NCBI GenBank assembly: GCA_011526585.1
Contig: WYBB01000025.1
Coordinates: forward strand, 1-64,000
DNA length: 64,000 nucleotides
Direction: 5' to 3'
From: Deltaproteobacteria bacterium
GTDB taxonomy: Bacteria > Myxococcota_A > UBA9042 > PHBI01
Made by a program: the position numbers and the translations under genes. Positions 1 through 8,707 of the stretch are shown here, piece by piece. Numbering within the stretch: position 1 is the first letter of the stretch; every line of letters starts with the position of its first letter. The notes under the pieces are model-generated. The model worked only from the letters and a program-made list of their open reading frames with translations, made no database searches and was not told where the DNA came from.

Positions 1-2
1 AG

Positions 3-1652
3 GACATCCTGCGCGACGCCTTCGCCAGGGTGACGGTGCTCGAGGGGCTCGACGAATGCCCGGCGCCGGTCGCCCACATCTCCGAGCAGCTCGAGCTCAC
101 GCTCAACCTCGACGTGCCCGAGTGGCCCAACGTCGAACGCGTGATCGCCTCGAACCAGTTCGTGCGCTGGGCGCGCCTGCGTCACACCCCCGGCGGCCCG
201 GCCCAGCCGGCCCTGGAGACGCACTACGGCGTGCACGTCGCCGACCTCGCCATCGACCAGCCACTCGCCGGCAAGGTCAGCGACGACATCGCCGGCCCAC
301 CCGCGCCGACCCAGAAGGTCCCCTTCTGGCAGCTGAGCGAGCTGGCCGCGCCGCTCTGCGCCATGCTCTACGAGCTGCCCGTCGCCGAAGACGAGAGCAT
401 TCGCATCTGCGAGGCCGAGCTCGACCTCGCCGCCATCGCGCTGCCGCCGCCGACGGGGATCGGCGCCGACGCCTTCGACTGCGACGCTGCCATCGCGCCG
501 GGCGATCCGGTCAACGACGCGCGCTGCGAGGACCTCGCCCGCATCAAGGCGTTCCTCATGCAGGACGAGGTCTACACCCGCTGCGTGCTCCCCCACACCA
601 TGGGCTTGCCGATCGACACGCCGGCCCTCGCCGAGATGTGGCTCGCGTTCTCGCAGGCGGTCGCCGGCTGCGCCGCCGCCTCGCCCTTCGACATGGAGCA
701 GCTCATCCCGGTGCCGGCGGCCGCGCTCGCGATCACCACCGGGCGCGAGGGCGCGAGCGAGACCTTCCCGTTCGTGCGCTTCGTCGACGAGGCGACCCTC
801 CCGCCCGGCAAGTACCAGGACTTCAAGTGCAAGAACCGCCTCGAGTGGGAGGTGGTGCCCGACCCGCCGGACTACGCGGACTGCGCCGACGTCGACGACC
901 CCTCGCTCTTCGGCCACCTCGGCTGTCGCTGCGCCGACATCGACGTGCTCGACTTCGACGAGATCCTCGCCGACGGCGGCTACCCCGATGGCGCCGGCTC
1001 CTTCCTCGAGCACGGCCTCGACGGCCCCGGTCAGTTCTGCCGCGACGACAGCGGCGACGGCGTGAACGAGGTCGTCTGCGGGCGTGTCACCGCGAGCGGC
1101 AAGCACTTCCCGATGTGCATGCTCTGCGGCAGCGACACGATCCTCGGCTGCGCGTGCCAGACCGACGCCGACTGTGAAGGCTTCGAGGACGGCCTGAGCT
1201 GTGTCGGCTCGACGGCGAGCGAGGGCTGGGCCGGCGGAGTCGACGGGCGCTGCCTGCCGGATCGCGGCACGGCGTCGGGGCGCGAAGCGCTCGAGGAGCT
1301 CCGCTGGTTCTGCCTCGACAACTGCGACGCCATCGACGGGCACGCCGGCGCGGTCGGTGGCTGCTACTTCAACCAGAAGGAGATCCAGGTCGACCACGGC
1401 ACCTGCGTGAGCACCGTCGACCAGTGCGACGGCGTGCCGCGCGCCGTGTGCGAGTCCGAGGGGCTCCGCTGCAGCGACGGCGGCGCTGGCCCCGACACCT
1501 GCGACGTCGAGTGCCTCGTGCACGCCGACTGCCAGGCGCTCGGCTTCCCGCCGGACTGGGTCTGCGACAGCGCCGTCTCCGACACGCCCCACTGCGTGCC
1601 GCCCGAGTGCGCCGACGGCGACACCTGGTCGTTCTGCGCGCTCTATCGTTGA
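3..1652 (+). CDS. Cys-rich secreted or surface protein, 5' truncated
   Basis: The frame is open from the first bases of the window, so the N-terminus lies upstream; about 549 residues are visible. I do not recognise a family. The first 280 residues are acidic and Cys-poor. The last 250 residues carry many paired cysteines in EGF-like spacing (CRCADID, MCMLCGSD, CACQTDADC, CDVECLVHADC), a pattern typical of disulphide-rich extracellular proteins of myxobacteria. No signal peptide can be judged because the start is missing. A GTG at 30 could be proposed as a start, but the frame continues unbroken upstream and no ribosome binding site precedes it. Probably exported; function unknown. Confidence 0.7.
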   Translation, partial: DILRDAFARVTVLEGLDECPAPVAHISEQLELTLNLDVPEWPNVERVIASNQFVRWARLRHTPGGPAQPALETHYGVHVADLAIDQPLAGKVSDDIAGPPAPTQKVPFWQLSELAAPLCAMLYELPVAEDESIRICEAELDLAAIALPPPTGIGADAFDCDAAIAPGDPVNDARCEDLARIKAFLMQDEVYTRCVLPHTMGLPIDTPALAEMWLAFSQAVAGCAAASPFDMEQLIPVPAAALAITTGREGASETFPFVRFVDEATLPPGKYQDFKCKNRLEWEVVPDPPDYADCADVDDPSLFGHLGCRCADIDVLDFDEILADGGYPDGAGSFLEHGLDGPGQFCRDDSGDGVNEVVCGRVTASGKHFPMCMLCGSDTILGCACQTDADCEGFEDGLSCVGSTASEGWAGGVDGRCLPDRGTASGREALEELRWFCLDNCDAIDGHAGAVGGCYFNQKEIQVDHGTCVSTVDQCDGVPRAVCESEGLRCSDGGAGPDTCDVECLVHADCQALGFPPDWVCDSAVSDTPHCVPPECADGDTWSFCALYR

Positions 1653-1760
1653 GCAGGACGGAGCGGGAGCCGCCGCGAGCGCGGCTCCCGCTCCTCCGCC
1701 ACCCCGGGCTCCCGGGCGCCCGCCGTAGCCATTTCTCCGACTCGTTGCTACGCTCCGCGC

Positions 1761-1905
1761 AGAGGTTGTCGAAAAATCGAGCGAGGTGGGATGGCTGCAA
1801 GGAAGGAGGGAAGGGAGCGCGGAGGCGTACTCGACGTACGCCGCACAAGCGAGCGACCGACTGACGCCGCAGACGCCCACCGCAGCCGATTTCGCGACAA
1901 CCTCT
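1761..1905. repeat. MITE-like element with terminal inverted repeats
   Basis: The ends are AGAGGTTGTCG at 1761 and CGACAACCTCT at 1895-1905, extending to about 19 bp with two mismatches. A second perfect inverted repeat, GGCGTAC/GTACGCC, sits in the middle around a TCGAC loop. The element lies between the Cys-rich gene and the hexapeptide gene, and its right end touches the probable start region of the latter. No transposase is present. Only one copy is seen in the window, so mobility is inferred from structure. Confidence 0.55.
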
Positions 1906-1919
1906 CAGTGGCCCTGGGC

Positions 1920-2696
1920 ATGCTCGTGATGGACGTCCTCTGGGCAGCCGGCCTCTTCGGGCTCCTGCTGCTCTCGGCGACCTGCGCCCTCTTCACGTTC
2001 CACGCCCTGCCGGCGGCGCCGGCGCTCGGCGTCGCGCTCGCGCTCGTCGTCGCGACGCTCGCCTGGATCTTCGCCTGCGCGCTCACGCTCTTCCTCCTGC
2101 CCAAGCCGCGCCCCGGCACCTACCGCATGCTGCGCGGCGGCCCGTTCTACGCCTGGGCGCTCGGCTTCATCGCGCGCCGCTGGCTCGACCTGCCGCCCTT
2201 CGGGCTCGTCTACCGTCAGTCGGCGCTCTTGCGCTTCGTCGTCCTGCGCCTGGCCGGCGCGCGCGTCGCCTTCAGCGCGCAGATCTCCAGCGACGCGGTG
2301 CTCCTCGATCCGGGGCTCCTCGAGATGGGTCCCGGCGCCCTCATCGGCAGCGGCGCCTCGGTCGCCGGCCACTACATCGTCGCCGACCGTCTCGTCATCG
2401 CCCCGGTGGTGATCGGCGCCGGCGCCCAGGTCGCGCTCGACGCCGTCATCGCGCCCGGCGTGGTGATCGGCGAGCGCGCCGTCGTCGAGGCGCGCGCCTC
2501 GATCGGACCCGCGGTCCGGATCGGCGAGCGCGCGGTGATCGGCGCCGGCGCGCTCGTCGGCCGCGGCGCGCTCATCGGCCGCGGGGCCCGTATTCCCATG
2601 TCCTCCTGCGTTCCGCCCGAGTCCGTGCTCGCCGATGGCGAACGTTGGAAGACAACAGCCGACAATCAAAACAACTCATCCCAGGAAACCCCATGA
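1920..2696 (+). CDS. Membrane protein with left-handed beta-helix (hexapeptide repeat) domain
   Basis: The protein has about 258 residues. Two hydrophobic segments near residues 2-30 and 38-60 are followed by a basic linker and then, from about residue 110, repeating [LIV]-G-x-x-x-x units (VVIGAGAQV, VVIGERAVV, ALIGRGARI) of the LbH acyltransferase fold. No catalytic His typical of a known acetyltransferase is obvious, so it may be structural or an acyltransferase of unknown substrate. The frame is open further upstream (ATG 1791), but that part lies inside the inverted-repeat element and reads as junk. GTG 1908 or ATG 1920 is the likely start. Its stop overlaps the next start as ATGA. Confidence 0.75.
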   Translation: MLVMDVLWAAGLFGLLLLSATCALFTFHALPAAPALGVALALVVATLAWIFACALTLFLLPKPRPGTYRMLRGGPFYAWALGFIARRWLDLPPFGLVYRQSALLRFVVLRLAGARVAFSAQISSDAVLLDPGLLEMGPGALIGSGASVAGHYIVADRLVIAPVVIGAGAQVALDAVIAPGVVIGERAVVEARASIGPAVRIGERAVIGAGALVGRGALIGRGARIPMSSCVPPESVLADGERWKTTADNQNNSSQETP

Positions 2697-3406
2697 GCGC
2701 TCGTATTCTCACATTGACCCTCGCGCTGGCCGTGCCGAGCGCGCTCGGCGCCTGCGACGACGACGGCGGCGACGAGGTCGAGGTCACCTACACCGGCTCG
2801 TTCGTGAACGGCTTCGATCAGTCGCCGCTGGCCGGCGTCGAGGTCTGCATCGTCGCACCCTCGGGGATCCCCTGCGTGCAGACCGCCGCCGACGGCCGCT
2901 ACACGATCGCGCTGCCGGCGGACACCAAGGTCGAGGTCGAGGTCCAGAAGGAGGGCTTCATCCCGGTTCGCTCGAACTTCGTGACGCGCACGCGCGACGC
3001 CGAGATCTCGGCGGAGATGTTCCAACCGGCCGCGGTCGAGGCCGCCTTCGCGCTCGCCGGCGCCACCTACGACGACACCCTGGGCGGCCTGCTCGTGCGC
3101 GTCTACGACCCGGCGCGCGGCCAGACGGTCGGGCTCGCGGGCGTCAGCGTCGACATCGAGCCGAGCGACGGCGAGGGTCCCTATTACCTCGACGGCCTCA
3201 CCTTCAGCGCCAGCGCGACCGCCACCACGCCCGGAGGCAATGCGCTCTTCGCGCTGCTCGAGGACAAAACCTACAAGATCCGGCTCGAGAGCGACACGCA
3301 CGACTGCCCCGGCACCTTCCTCTGGCACGCGCCCGACGGCCGCGTCGACGCGATCGTCAAGCCGGGCTTCGCCACCTATATATATGCCGACTGCACGCCG
3401 AAGTGA
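2693..3406 (+). CDS. Lipoprotein with carboxypeptidase-regulatory-like domain
   Basis: The protein has 237 residues. The N-terminus is a lipoprotein signal peptide ending in the lipobox LGAC, followed by an acidic DDDGGDE linker. The mature part (TYTGSFVNGFDQSPLAGVEV, then GRYTIALPAD) resembles the beta-sandwich carboxypeptidase-regulatory-like fold found in surface proteins. A second similar unit follows near residue 120. ATG 2693 is chosen because it overlaps the upstream stop as ATGA and begins the signal peptide; the frame is open 48 bp further upstream without a signal. No enzyme motif is seen. Outer-membrane or periplasmic location is inferred from the lipobox. Confidence 0.75.
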   Translation: MSARILTLTLALAVPSALGACDDDGGDEVEVTYTGSFVNGFDQSPLAGVEVCIVAPSGIPCVQTAADGRYTIALPADTKVEVEVQKEGFIPVRSNFVTRTRDAEISAEMFQPAAVEAAFALAGATYDDTLGGLLVRVYDPARGQTVGLAGVSVDIEPSDGEGPYYLDGLTFSASATATTPGGNALFALLEDKTYKIRLESDTHDCPGTFLWHAPDGRVDAIVKPGFATYIYADCTPK

Positions 3407-3473
3407 GCGTGACCTGCCCATTCGTCGTGGTCGGCCTTGTGCGCGCACGAGGCGACCTTAGCTTGCCAGGGTC

Positions 3474-4499
3474 ATGAAACGCCTCCTCGCCGCGCTCGCC
3501 CTCGTCCTGCTGTTCGGCTCCGGCGCCGCGGCCCGCGACCTCAGCGCCGCGACGCCCTACCGCACGACCGAGCATTTCCGCTTCTTCGGCGACGCCGACG
3601 TGCACGCGACCCTCGACCGCCTCGCCGGCGTCGCCGAGGAGCGCCTGCAGCGCATGTGCCGGCCCATCGCCGCCTGCGACCGGCTCGATCGCCCGATCGA
3701 CATCTGGGTCGCCGAGGACGCCGACGCCTTCGCGCGCGGCTTCCCCGAGCCCAACCCGATGTCGGAGTGGGCCGCCGGCGTGACCTTCCTGCGCGAGCAG
3801 CGCGTGATCCTGCGCGCGCACGGCACCGCCGTCCTGACCCTGATGGAGACGTTCGACCACGAGCTCGCCCACGTGCTCGCACACACCTACGACCACGGCC
3901 TGGCGCACGGCAGCGCCCGCTCGCTGCCGCGCTGGTTCCACGAGGGCCTGGCGATCTGGCTCGCCGGCGAGAGCGTGCTCTCGCGCCTGCAGACCGCGCT
4001 GCAGGCCGCTTCGAGCGGTCAGCTCCTCGACTACGAGGAGCTCGCGCGCGGCTTCCCCAACCAGGGCAAGAAGGTAGAGATCGCCTATGCGCTCTCCGCG
4101 CTCTTCGTCAAACGCATGGTGCACGACGCCGGACCGGGCGCGGTGGTCGGGCTCCTGCACGACGCCGGCGCCGGCGTGCCCTTCGACGCCGCCTTCCTCC
4201 AGCGCGTCGGCGTGACCCCGGCCGAGCACTTCGCGCGCCTCGACGACGACCTCGAGGCGTCGAGCTCGCCGTTCATGTTCCTGTCCGACGGCAACTTCCT
4301 CTGGGGCCTGATGACAGTCCTCTTCATCTTCGTCGCCTGGTACAAGATCCGCGATCGCAGGCGCCAGATGGCGCGCCTGGCCGCGAGCGAGGATCAGCGC
4401 ATCGCCGAGGAGGACATGGCGCTCCTGGCCGAGCGCACGCGCGCGCGCCTCGATCGGCCTGGGGAGCTCGATGAGGACGGCAAGCGCCTCCTGAATTGA
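3474..4499 (+). CDS. Membrane-anchored gluzincin-type metallopeptidase (MA clan)
   Basis: The protein has 341 residues. A signal peptide occupies residues 1-20. The zinc motif HELAH is at residues 129-133, and WFHEGLAIWL about 25 residues later supplies the third-ligand Glu, as in peptidase MA-like proteins. A transmembrane helix near residues 278-300 is followed by a basic cytoplasmic tail (KIRDRRRQMARLAAS). It is likely a periplasm-facing protease anchored in the inner membrane, with no substrate known. The gene is monocistronic, 67 bp after the lipoprotein, and its stop codon is the first base triplet of a palindromic repeat. Confidence 0.8.
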   Translation: MKRLLAALALVLLFGSGAAARDLSAATPYRTTEHFRFFGDADVHATLDRLAGVAEERLQRMCRPIAACDRLDRPIDIWVAEDADAFARGFPEPNPMSEWAAGVTFLREQRVILRAHGTAVLTLMETFDHELAHVLAHTYDHGLAHGSARSLPRWFHEGLAIWLAGESVLSRLQTALQAASSGQLLDYEELARGFPNQGKKVEIAYALSALFVKRMVHDAGPGAVVGLLHDAGAGVPFDAAFLQRVGVTPAEHFARLDDDLEASSSPFMFLSDGNFLWGLMTVLFIFVAWYKIRDRRRQMARLAASEDQRIAEEDMALLAERTRARLDRPGELDEDGKRLLN

Positions 4500-4547
4500 G
4501 CTCGCGGCAAGAACGCGCGGGTCCGGCGTTGCTTCGCTCGCGAACTC
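4497..4547. repeat. Palindromic repeat family B, copy 1
   Basis: It begins at the stop codon of the peptidase gene (TGAGCTCGCGG) and ends CGCGAACTC, forming an inverted repeat. The core CCGGCGTTGCTTCGCTCG at 4523-4540 is identical to the one at 18120-18137 behind another gene. It may act as a REP-like element or terminator. Confidence 0.6.
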
Positions 4548-4571
4548 TCGATCGACGGGCGTCGTCTCTCC

Positions 4572-6260
4572 TCAGGACACCTCGAGGCTCCAGCGATCCG
4601 GCACGAGCAGCCCCTCTTCGAGGATGGCCCTGAGCTCGGTGTCCTCGTCGATGCGCGCCATCACCGCCGCCGCGTCGAGCGGCCCGGCCTCGAGCTCGGC
4701 GGCGAGCCGCTCCGAGAGCGCGACGAGCCCGACCTCGTCGCCCGCGTCGCGCCGCACGAGGAACGAGCGCGGCCCGCGTGGATCGGCGCGCCCGTGCATC
4801 AGGAGGCCGCCGGCGTCGAAGCCCGGACGCACGAGCACCACCCCGCTCATGAGGCGCAAGGTCTCGGTCTCGGCGCCGTCGAGCCCGAGCGCGAGCTCGA
4901 CCGGATCCGGCGGCGGCACCGACGCGATCGCGGCCTCCAGGGTCGCCAGGCCGATCGTCTCGCGCGCCTCCGCGCCGAGCTCGCGCGCAAGGAACGCCGC
5001 GAAGCGCTCGGCCAACGGCGCGCGCGACGGCTCGGCCGCCGCGGCGAAGCGCCGGATGAGCGCCGTCTTCGTCTCGCCCAGGTGCGCCATCGTCGCGCCA
5101 AGCGCCGACTCGAGCCCGGCCTCGAGCTGCGCGACGCCGATGCCGTGATCACCAGGGAGCGCATAGCCGACCGCGAAGACCTCCTCGGGCGCGGGCAGCT
5201 CGTAGTCCTCGTGAAGCGCCCGGTAGGCGTCGATCGCCTCGGCGATCGCCGGCTCGCGCTCGCCGAGCGCGGCGACGATCCCCATCAGCGCGGCGAAGCA
5301 GTCCCCGTCGGCGTCGGCGCCGATCTGCACGAGCCGTAGCCCGAGGTCCTGCGCAACGAGCCGAGCCTCACCGTACACCGGACCACCGGCTGCGAGCGGC
5401 GCCCGCCCGGCGATCACCTGGCCGAGCCGCGCGACGTGATCGATGAACGGCTCGAGCGCCGAGAACCACCCGCGCGCGCCGTCGCCTTCGCCGCCGAAGA
5501 GGTGAGCGATCCCGCGCTCGTGCTCCGCCGAGCGCAGGCGCGGCGCGTGCGCGGCCGCGTAGGCGAGCCCGTCGCTCATGAGATCGATCGCGCCGTGCGG
5601 CGTGAAGACCGGCCTGCCTTCGATCAGCGAGCGGCGCGCGCCGTCGAGCTCGCGCTCGAGGAACGCCAGCCCACGATCGATCCACGCGCTGTCTTCGCCC
5701 TCGGCCCGCCTGTCGCTCTGCGCGGCCTCGCGCTCGCAGCGCTCGCAGTAGCCCGGGCCGAGCTCGATCATGCCGCGGTGTCGCTCGCAGCGCGCGGCGC
5801 CCGCCTCGTCGAAGAAGTACCAGAGCGCGACCGGCAGCGCCTCGGCCACGCGCGCGGCCAGCGCATGGAAGAGCAGCGAGCCCTCGGCGCACCACGCGAA
5901 CCCGACGAGCCCGTGGCAGAGCTCGTGCGCGCCCCACTTGGCGCGGTGGCCCGCGTGCAGGCTGCCGAGCAGCACGTCGTGGCGGAACGCCAGGTACTTC
6001 GACTCGCCGAAGCGCCCGCGCTCCCAGCGCGGCGGCTCGCCGGTCACGCCGAGATCGGGCCGGCCGAGCGGCAACCACGCCTCGGGCAGCGCGAGCTGCA
6101 CGCGCGCCTCGTAGTCGAAGAGGAAGAGTCCGGCGTCGGCGGCCAGCCGCGCCACGCGCCAGGCCGCCGGCGAGCGCTGCAGATCCGCCGGCGGCGCACG
6201 CAGGCGTGCCGCGATCTCCGCCAGGTCGGGCGCCCGACCCGATGGTGATTGCCCTGTCAT
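4572..6260 (-). CDS. Uncharacterised protein with HExxH motif and Cys cluster
   Basis: The protein has 562 residues and I do not recognise a family. Around residue 110 it has KWGAHELCHGLVG, which fits an HExxH zinc-protease signature. About 60 residues later comes a CERHRG...GYCERCE cluster that could bind a second metal. The rest is Ala/Glu-rich and lacks membrane segments or a signal peptide, so it is probably cytoplasmic. ATG at 6260 is preferred over an upstream TTG because the latter would overlap the divergent SDR start. The two genes are separated by only 23 bp and probably share a control region. The HExxH could be coincidental. Confidence 0.7.
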   Translation of the reverse strand: MTGQSPSGRAPDLAEIAARLRAPPADLQRSPAAWRVARLAADAGLFLFDYEARVQLALPEAWLPLGRPDLGVTGEPPRWERGRFGESKYLAFRHDVLLGSLHAGHRAKWGAHELCHGLVGFAWCAEGSLLFHALAARVAEALPVALWYFFDEAGAARCERHRGMIELGPGYCERCEREAAQSDRRAEGEDSAWIDRGLAFLERELDGARRSLIEGRPVFTPHGAIDLMSDGLAYAAAHAPRLRSAEHERGIAHLFGGEGDGARGWFSALEPFIDHVARLGQVIAGRAPLAAGGPVYGEARLVAQDLGLRLVQIGADADGDCFAALMGIVAALGEREPAIAEAIDAYRALHEDYELPAPEEVFAVGYALPGDHGIGVAQLEAGLESALGATMAHLGETKTALIRRFAAAAEPSRAPLAERFAAFLARELGAEARETIGLATLEAAIASVPPPDPVELALGLDGAETETLRLMSGVVLVRPGFDAGGLLMHGRADPRGPRSFLVRRDAGDEVGLVALSERLAAELEAGPLDAAAVMARIDEDTELRAILEEGLLVPDRWSLEVS

Positions 6261-6283
6261 CGGCCCGGCGGTATCACGCGCCA

Positions 6284-7186
6284 ATGACCGACGCCAAACG
6301 ATTCGACAGCATCTTCCGGGACGATCTCTTCGCGGGACGGGTCGCCCTCGTCACCGGCGGCGGCAGCGGGATCGGGCGCTGCATCGCGCACGAGCTGGCG
6401 CGCCTGTCCGCCACGGTGATCGTCACCGGCCGCCGGCCCGAGCCGCTCGCCCAGGTCGTCGCCGAGATCGGTGCCGCCGGCGGCGTGGCGCACGCGCGCA
6501 CGATCGACATCCGCGACGAGGTGCTGGTCGACGAGGTGATCGCCTCGCTCACCGCCGAGCACGGCCGCATCGATCTGCTCGTCAACAACGCCGGCGGGCA
6601 GTTCGCCGCGCCCGCCGCGCTGATCCGCCCCAAGGGCTGGAAGGCGGTCATCGAGACGAACCTCAACGGCACGTGGTTCGTGACGCAGTCGACCTTCATG
6701 CACGCGATGCGCAAGCACGGCGGCGCCGTCGTCACCATCGTCGCCGACATCTGGAACGGCTTCCCCGGCATGGCCCACACCGGTGCCGCGCGCGCCGGCG
6801 TGGTCAACCTCATGCAGACGCTCGCCATCGAGTGGGCGGCGGCCGGCGTGCGCCTCAACTGCGTCGCGCCCGGCTTCATCGTCTCGAGCGGGCTCCACAA
6901 CTACTCGCCCGGCGTCGCCAAGATCGCGCAGGAGAGCTTCGTCAAGAACCCGACCGCGCGCCCCGGCACCGAGAGCGAGGTCTCGGCCGCCGTCTGCTTC
7001 CTCCTGTCACCGGCGGCCGCCTTCATCAACGGCGCGACGCTGCGCGTCGACGGCGCCGCCTCGCTGCAGAAGGAGCCGATGCTGCCGATGGCGACGGTGA
7101 GTCGCATCACGCCCTTCCACGGCTTCCACCTCGAGACCGACGCGCCCGACGGGTTCAAGGCGCTGGTGCCTCGAAGCACCTCATGA
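6284..7186 (+). CDS. SDR-family enoyl-CoA/2,4-dienoyl-CoA reductase-like protein
   Basis: The protein has 300 residues and a classical SDR Rossmann fold: TGGGSGIG at residues 23-30 binds NAD(P)H and NNAGG is near residue 101. At the usual YxxxK position it reads HTGAARAG, as in peroxisomal trans-2-enoyl-CoA reductase and 2,4-dienoyl-CoA reductase relatives, which lack the standard Tyr. It probably reduces an unsaturated acyl-CoA in fatty-acid metabolism. ATG 6284 begins just before the nucleotide-binding domain; the ORF is open upstream into the divergent gene. Its 3' end overlaps ttcA by 6 bp, tail to tail. Confidence 0.85.
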   Translation: MTDAKRFDSIFRDDLFAGRVALVTGGGSGIGRCIAHELARLSATVIVTGRRPEPLAQVVAEIGAAGGVAHARTIDIRDEVLVDEVIASLTAEHGRIDLLVNNAGGQFAAPAALIRPKGWKAVIETNLNGTWFVTQSTFMHAMRKHGGAVVTIVADIWNGFPGMAHTGAARAGVVNLMQTLAIEWAAAGVRLNCVAPGFIVSSGLHNYSPGVAKIAQESFVKNPTARPGTESEVSAAVCFLLSPAAAFINGATLRVDGAASLQKEPMLPMATVSRITPFHGFHLETDAPDGFKALVPRSTS

Positions 7187-8095
7187 CGAGCCCGAGCTGC
7201 CGTTGCCGCACCCACCCTCCAGCGCCAGGAGCCCCTCGTCGCGCCCGACCATGAGGTCGTGACCGATCGCCGCGTGCAGCTTGCGATCGAGCAGATGCGT
7301 GGGGCGCACGTTCGAGAGCGCCGAGAAGAGGTTGCCCTTCACGTTGGGGTTGTCGGCGTGGAGCTCGGCGATGAGCTGCTTCACCTTGTTGCGGTGGAGC
7401 CCGTCCTGCGAGCCGCACAGATCGCAGGGGATGATCGGGAAGCGCAGCATCTGCGAGAGCTCGGCGATCTCCTCCTCGTGACAATAGATGAGCGGCCGGA
7501 TCACCACGTTGCGCCCGTCGTCCGAGCGCAGCTTGGGCGGCATCGCCTTCATCTGCCCCGAGTAGAGCAGGTTCAGGAGCAGGGTCTCGATCGCGTCGTC
7601 GCGGTGATGGCCGAGCGCGATCTTGGTCGCGCCGATCTTCGCCGCCGTGTCGTAGAGGATCCCGCGCCTGAGCCGTGAGCAGAGCGAGCAGTAGGTCTTG
7701 CCCTCGGGGATCTTCTCGGTGACGACCGAGTAGGTGTCGCGCTCGACCACCATGAAATCATAGCCGTTTTCTTCCATGTAGCGCGGGATCACCTCCGCGG
7801 GGAAGTTCGGCTGCTTCTGGTCGAGGTTGACCGCGACCATCGTGAACGCAAACGGCGTGTGGCGCCTGAGCTCGCGCAGGAGGTGCAGCATGGTGTAGCT
7901 GTCCTTGCCGCCCGAGACGCAGACCATGATGTGATCGTCGGGCTCGATGAGGCCGAAGTCCTCGCTCGCGCGCGCGACCTTGCGCATGAGGCGCTTCTCG
8001 AGCGTGTCCTTCGTCCAGCCACCCTCGGGCCCGCCCCGCTTGCCGAACGGAATGATCCGCCCGGCTCTCGCCTCGTCGTCGAAGTGCGCCACCAT
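7181..8095 (-). CDS. ttcA: tRNA 2-thiocytidine (s2C32) synthetase TtcA
   Basis: The protein has 304 residues. It contains the PP-loop CVSGGKDSYTML that binds ATP for tRNA adenylation, followed by the conserved pair CSLC near residue 139, which with a third Cys holds the Fe-S cluster in TtcA. A later CDLC lies near residue 226. The family thiolates cytidine 32 of certain tRNAs in the cytoplasm. The N-terminal stretch KDTLEKRLMRKVARASEDF matches TtcA orthologues. It lies 10 bp downstream of the YceI-like gene on the same strand, so the two are probably co-transcribed, although no functional link is evident. Confidence 0.92.
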   Translation of the reverse strand: MVAHFDDEARAGRIIPFGKRGGPEGGWTKDTLEKRLMRKVARASEDFGLIEPDDHIMVCVSGGKDSYTMLHLLRELRRHTPFAFTMVAVNLDQKQPNFPAEVIPRYMEENGYDFMVVERDTYSVVTEKIPEGKTYCSLCSRLRRGILYDTAAKIGATKIALGHHRDDAIETLLLNLLYSGQMKAMPPKLRSDDGRNVVIRPLIYCHEEEIAELSQMLRFPIIPCDLCGSQDGLHRNKVKQLIAELHADNPNVKGNLFSALSNVRPTHLLDRKLHAAIGHDLMVGRDEGLLALEGGCGNGSSGSS

Positions 8096-8104
8096 CTCGT
8101 TCTC

Positions 8105-8683
8105 CTAGCCGCCCTGCGGCCCGACGATCGCCGCGATCGCGTCGGCCGCCACGCTCACCCGCACCTTCACGTCCGGCTTGATCTTGAGCGTGCCGAGCAT
8201 CGCCGAGTACGGCTTGATGCCATAGTCGGGCTGATGCAGCGTCGCCTCGGCCACCCAGCGCGCGCCGTCCTTCTTCGCCTCGATCGCGATCGTCCGCGTG
8301 CGCCCGCACAGCGTGAGCGCACCTTCGATGCGCGCACGCTCTGCCGCGAGCTCGACGCGCTCCGATCGGAAGGTGATCGCCGGGTGGCGCGCGCTCTGGA
8401 GCACGTCCTCGCGGATCGTTCTGGCGATCTTGTCGAGGTCGCGCTGGCCGAGCGCGCCCGGGTTCTCGCGCCCGTCGCGCATCACGCTGTCGACGACCAG
8501 CGAGCCCGCGTCCCAGCGCGCCTCGACGCGCGGCCCGCCTGCGACGTCGCCACCGTCGCCCGCGTCGACCGCAAGCGTGAAGCGCGTCACCTTGATCCTC
8601 AGATCATGGGCCACCGCGGACAGGAGCCCTTCCTTGAAGGTGAAGACCAGGCTCTCGGCGCTGTTCTGATCGAAGTCGGCCAT
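8105..8683 (-). CDS. YceI-like domain protein
   Basis: The protein has 192 residues. The order of features fits the YceI lipocalin-like family: SLVFTFKEGLLSAVAHDL near the N-terminus, ARHPAITFRSERV in the middle, then GALTLCGRTRTI and LHQPDYGIKPYSAMLG. YceI proteins bind polyisoprenoid-type lipids. No signal peptide is present when ATG 8683 is used, so it may be cytoplasmic, unlike E. coli YceI. A longer reading from 8734 adds VVRTIVVHRCVASEHA, which is not a convincing signal peptide and overlaps the divergent gene. ttcA follows 10 bp downstream. Confidence 0.8.
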   Translation of the reverse strand: MADFDQNSAESLVFTFKEGLLSAVAHDLRIKVTRFTLAVDAGDGGDVAGGPRVEARWDAGSLVVDSVMRDGRENPGALGQRDLDKIARTIREDVLQSARHPAITFRSERVELAAERARIEGALTLCGRTRTIAIEAKKDGARWVAEATLHQPDYGIKPYSAMLGTLKIKPDVKVRVSVAADAIAAIVGPQGG

Positions 8684-8707
8684 GGCATGCTCGCTCGCGA
8701 CGCAGCG

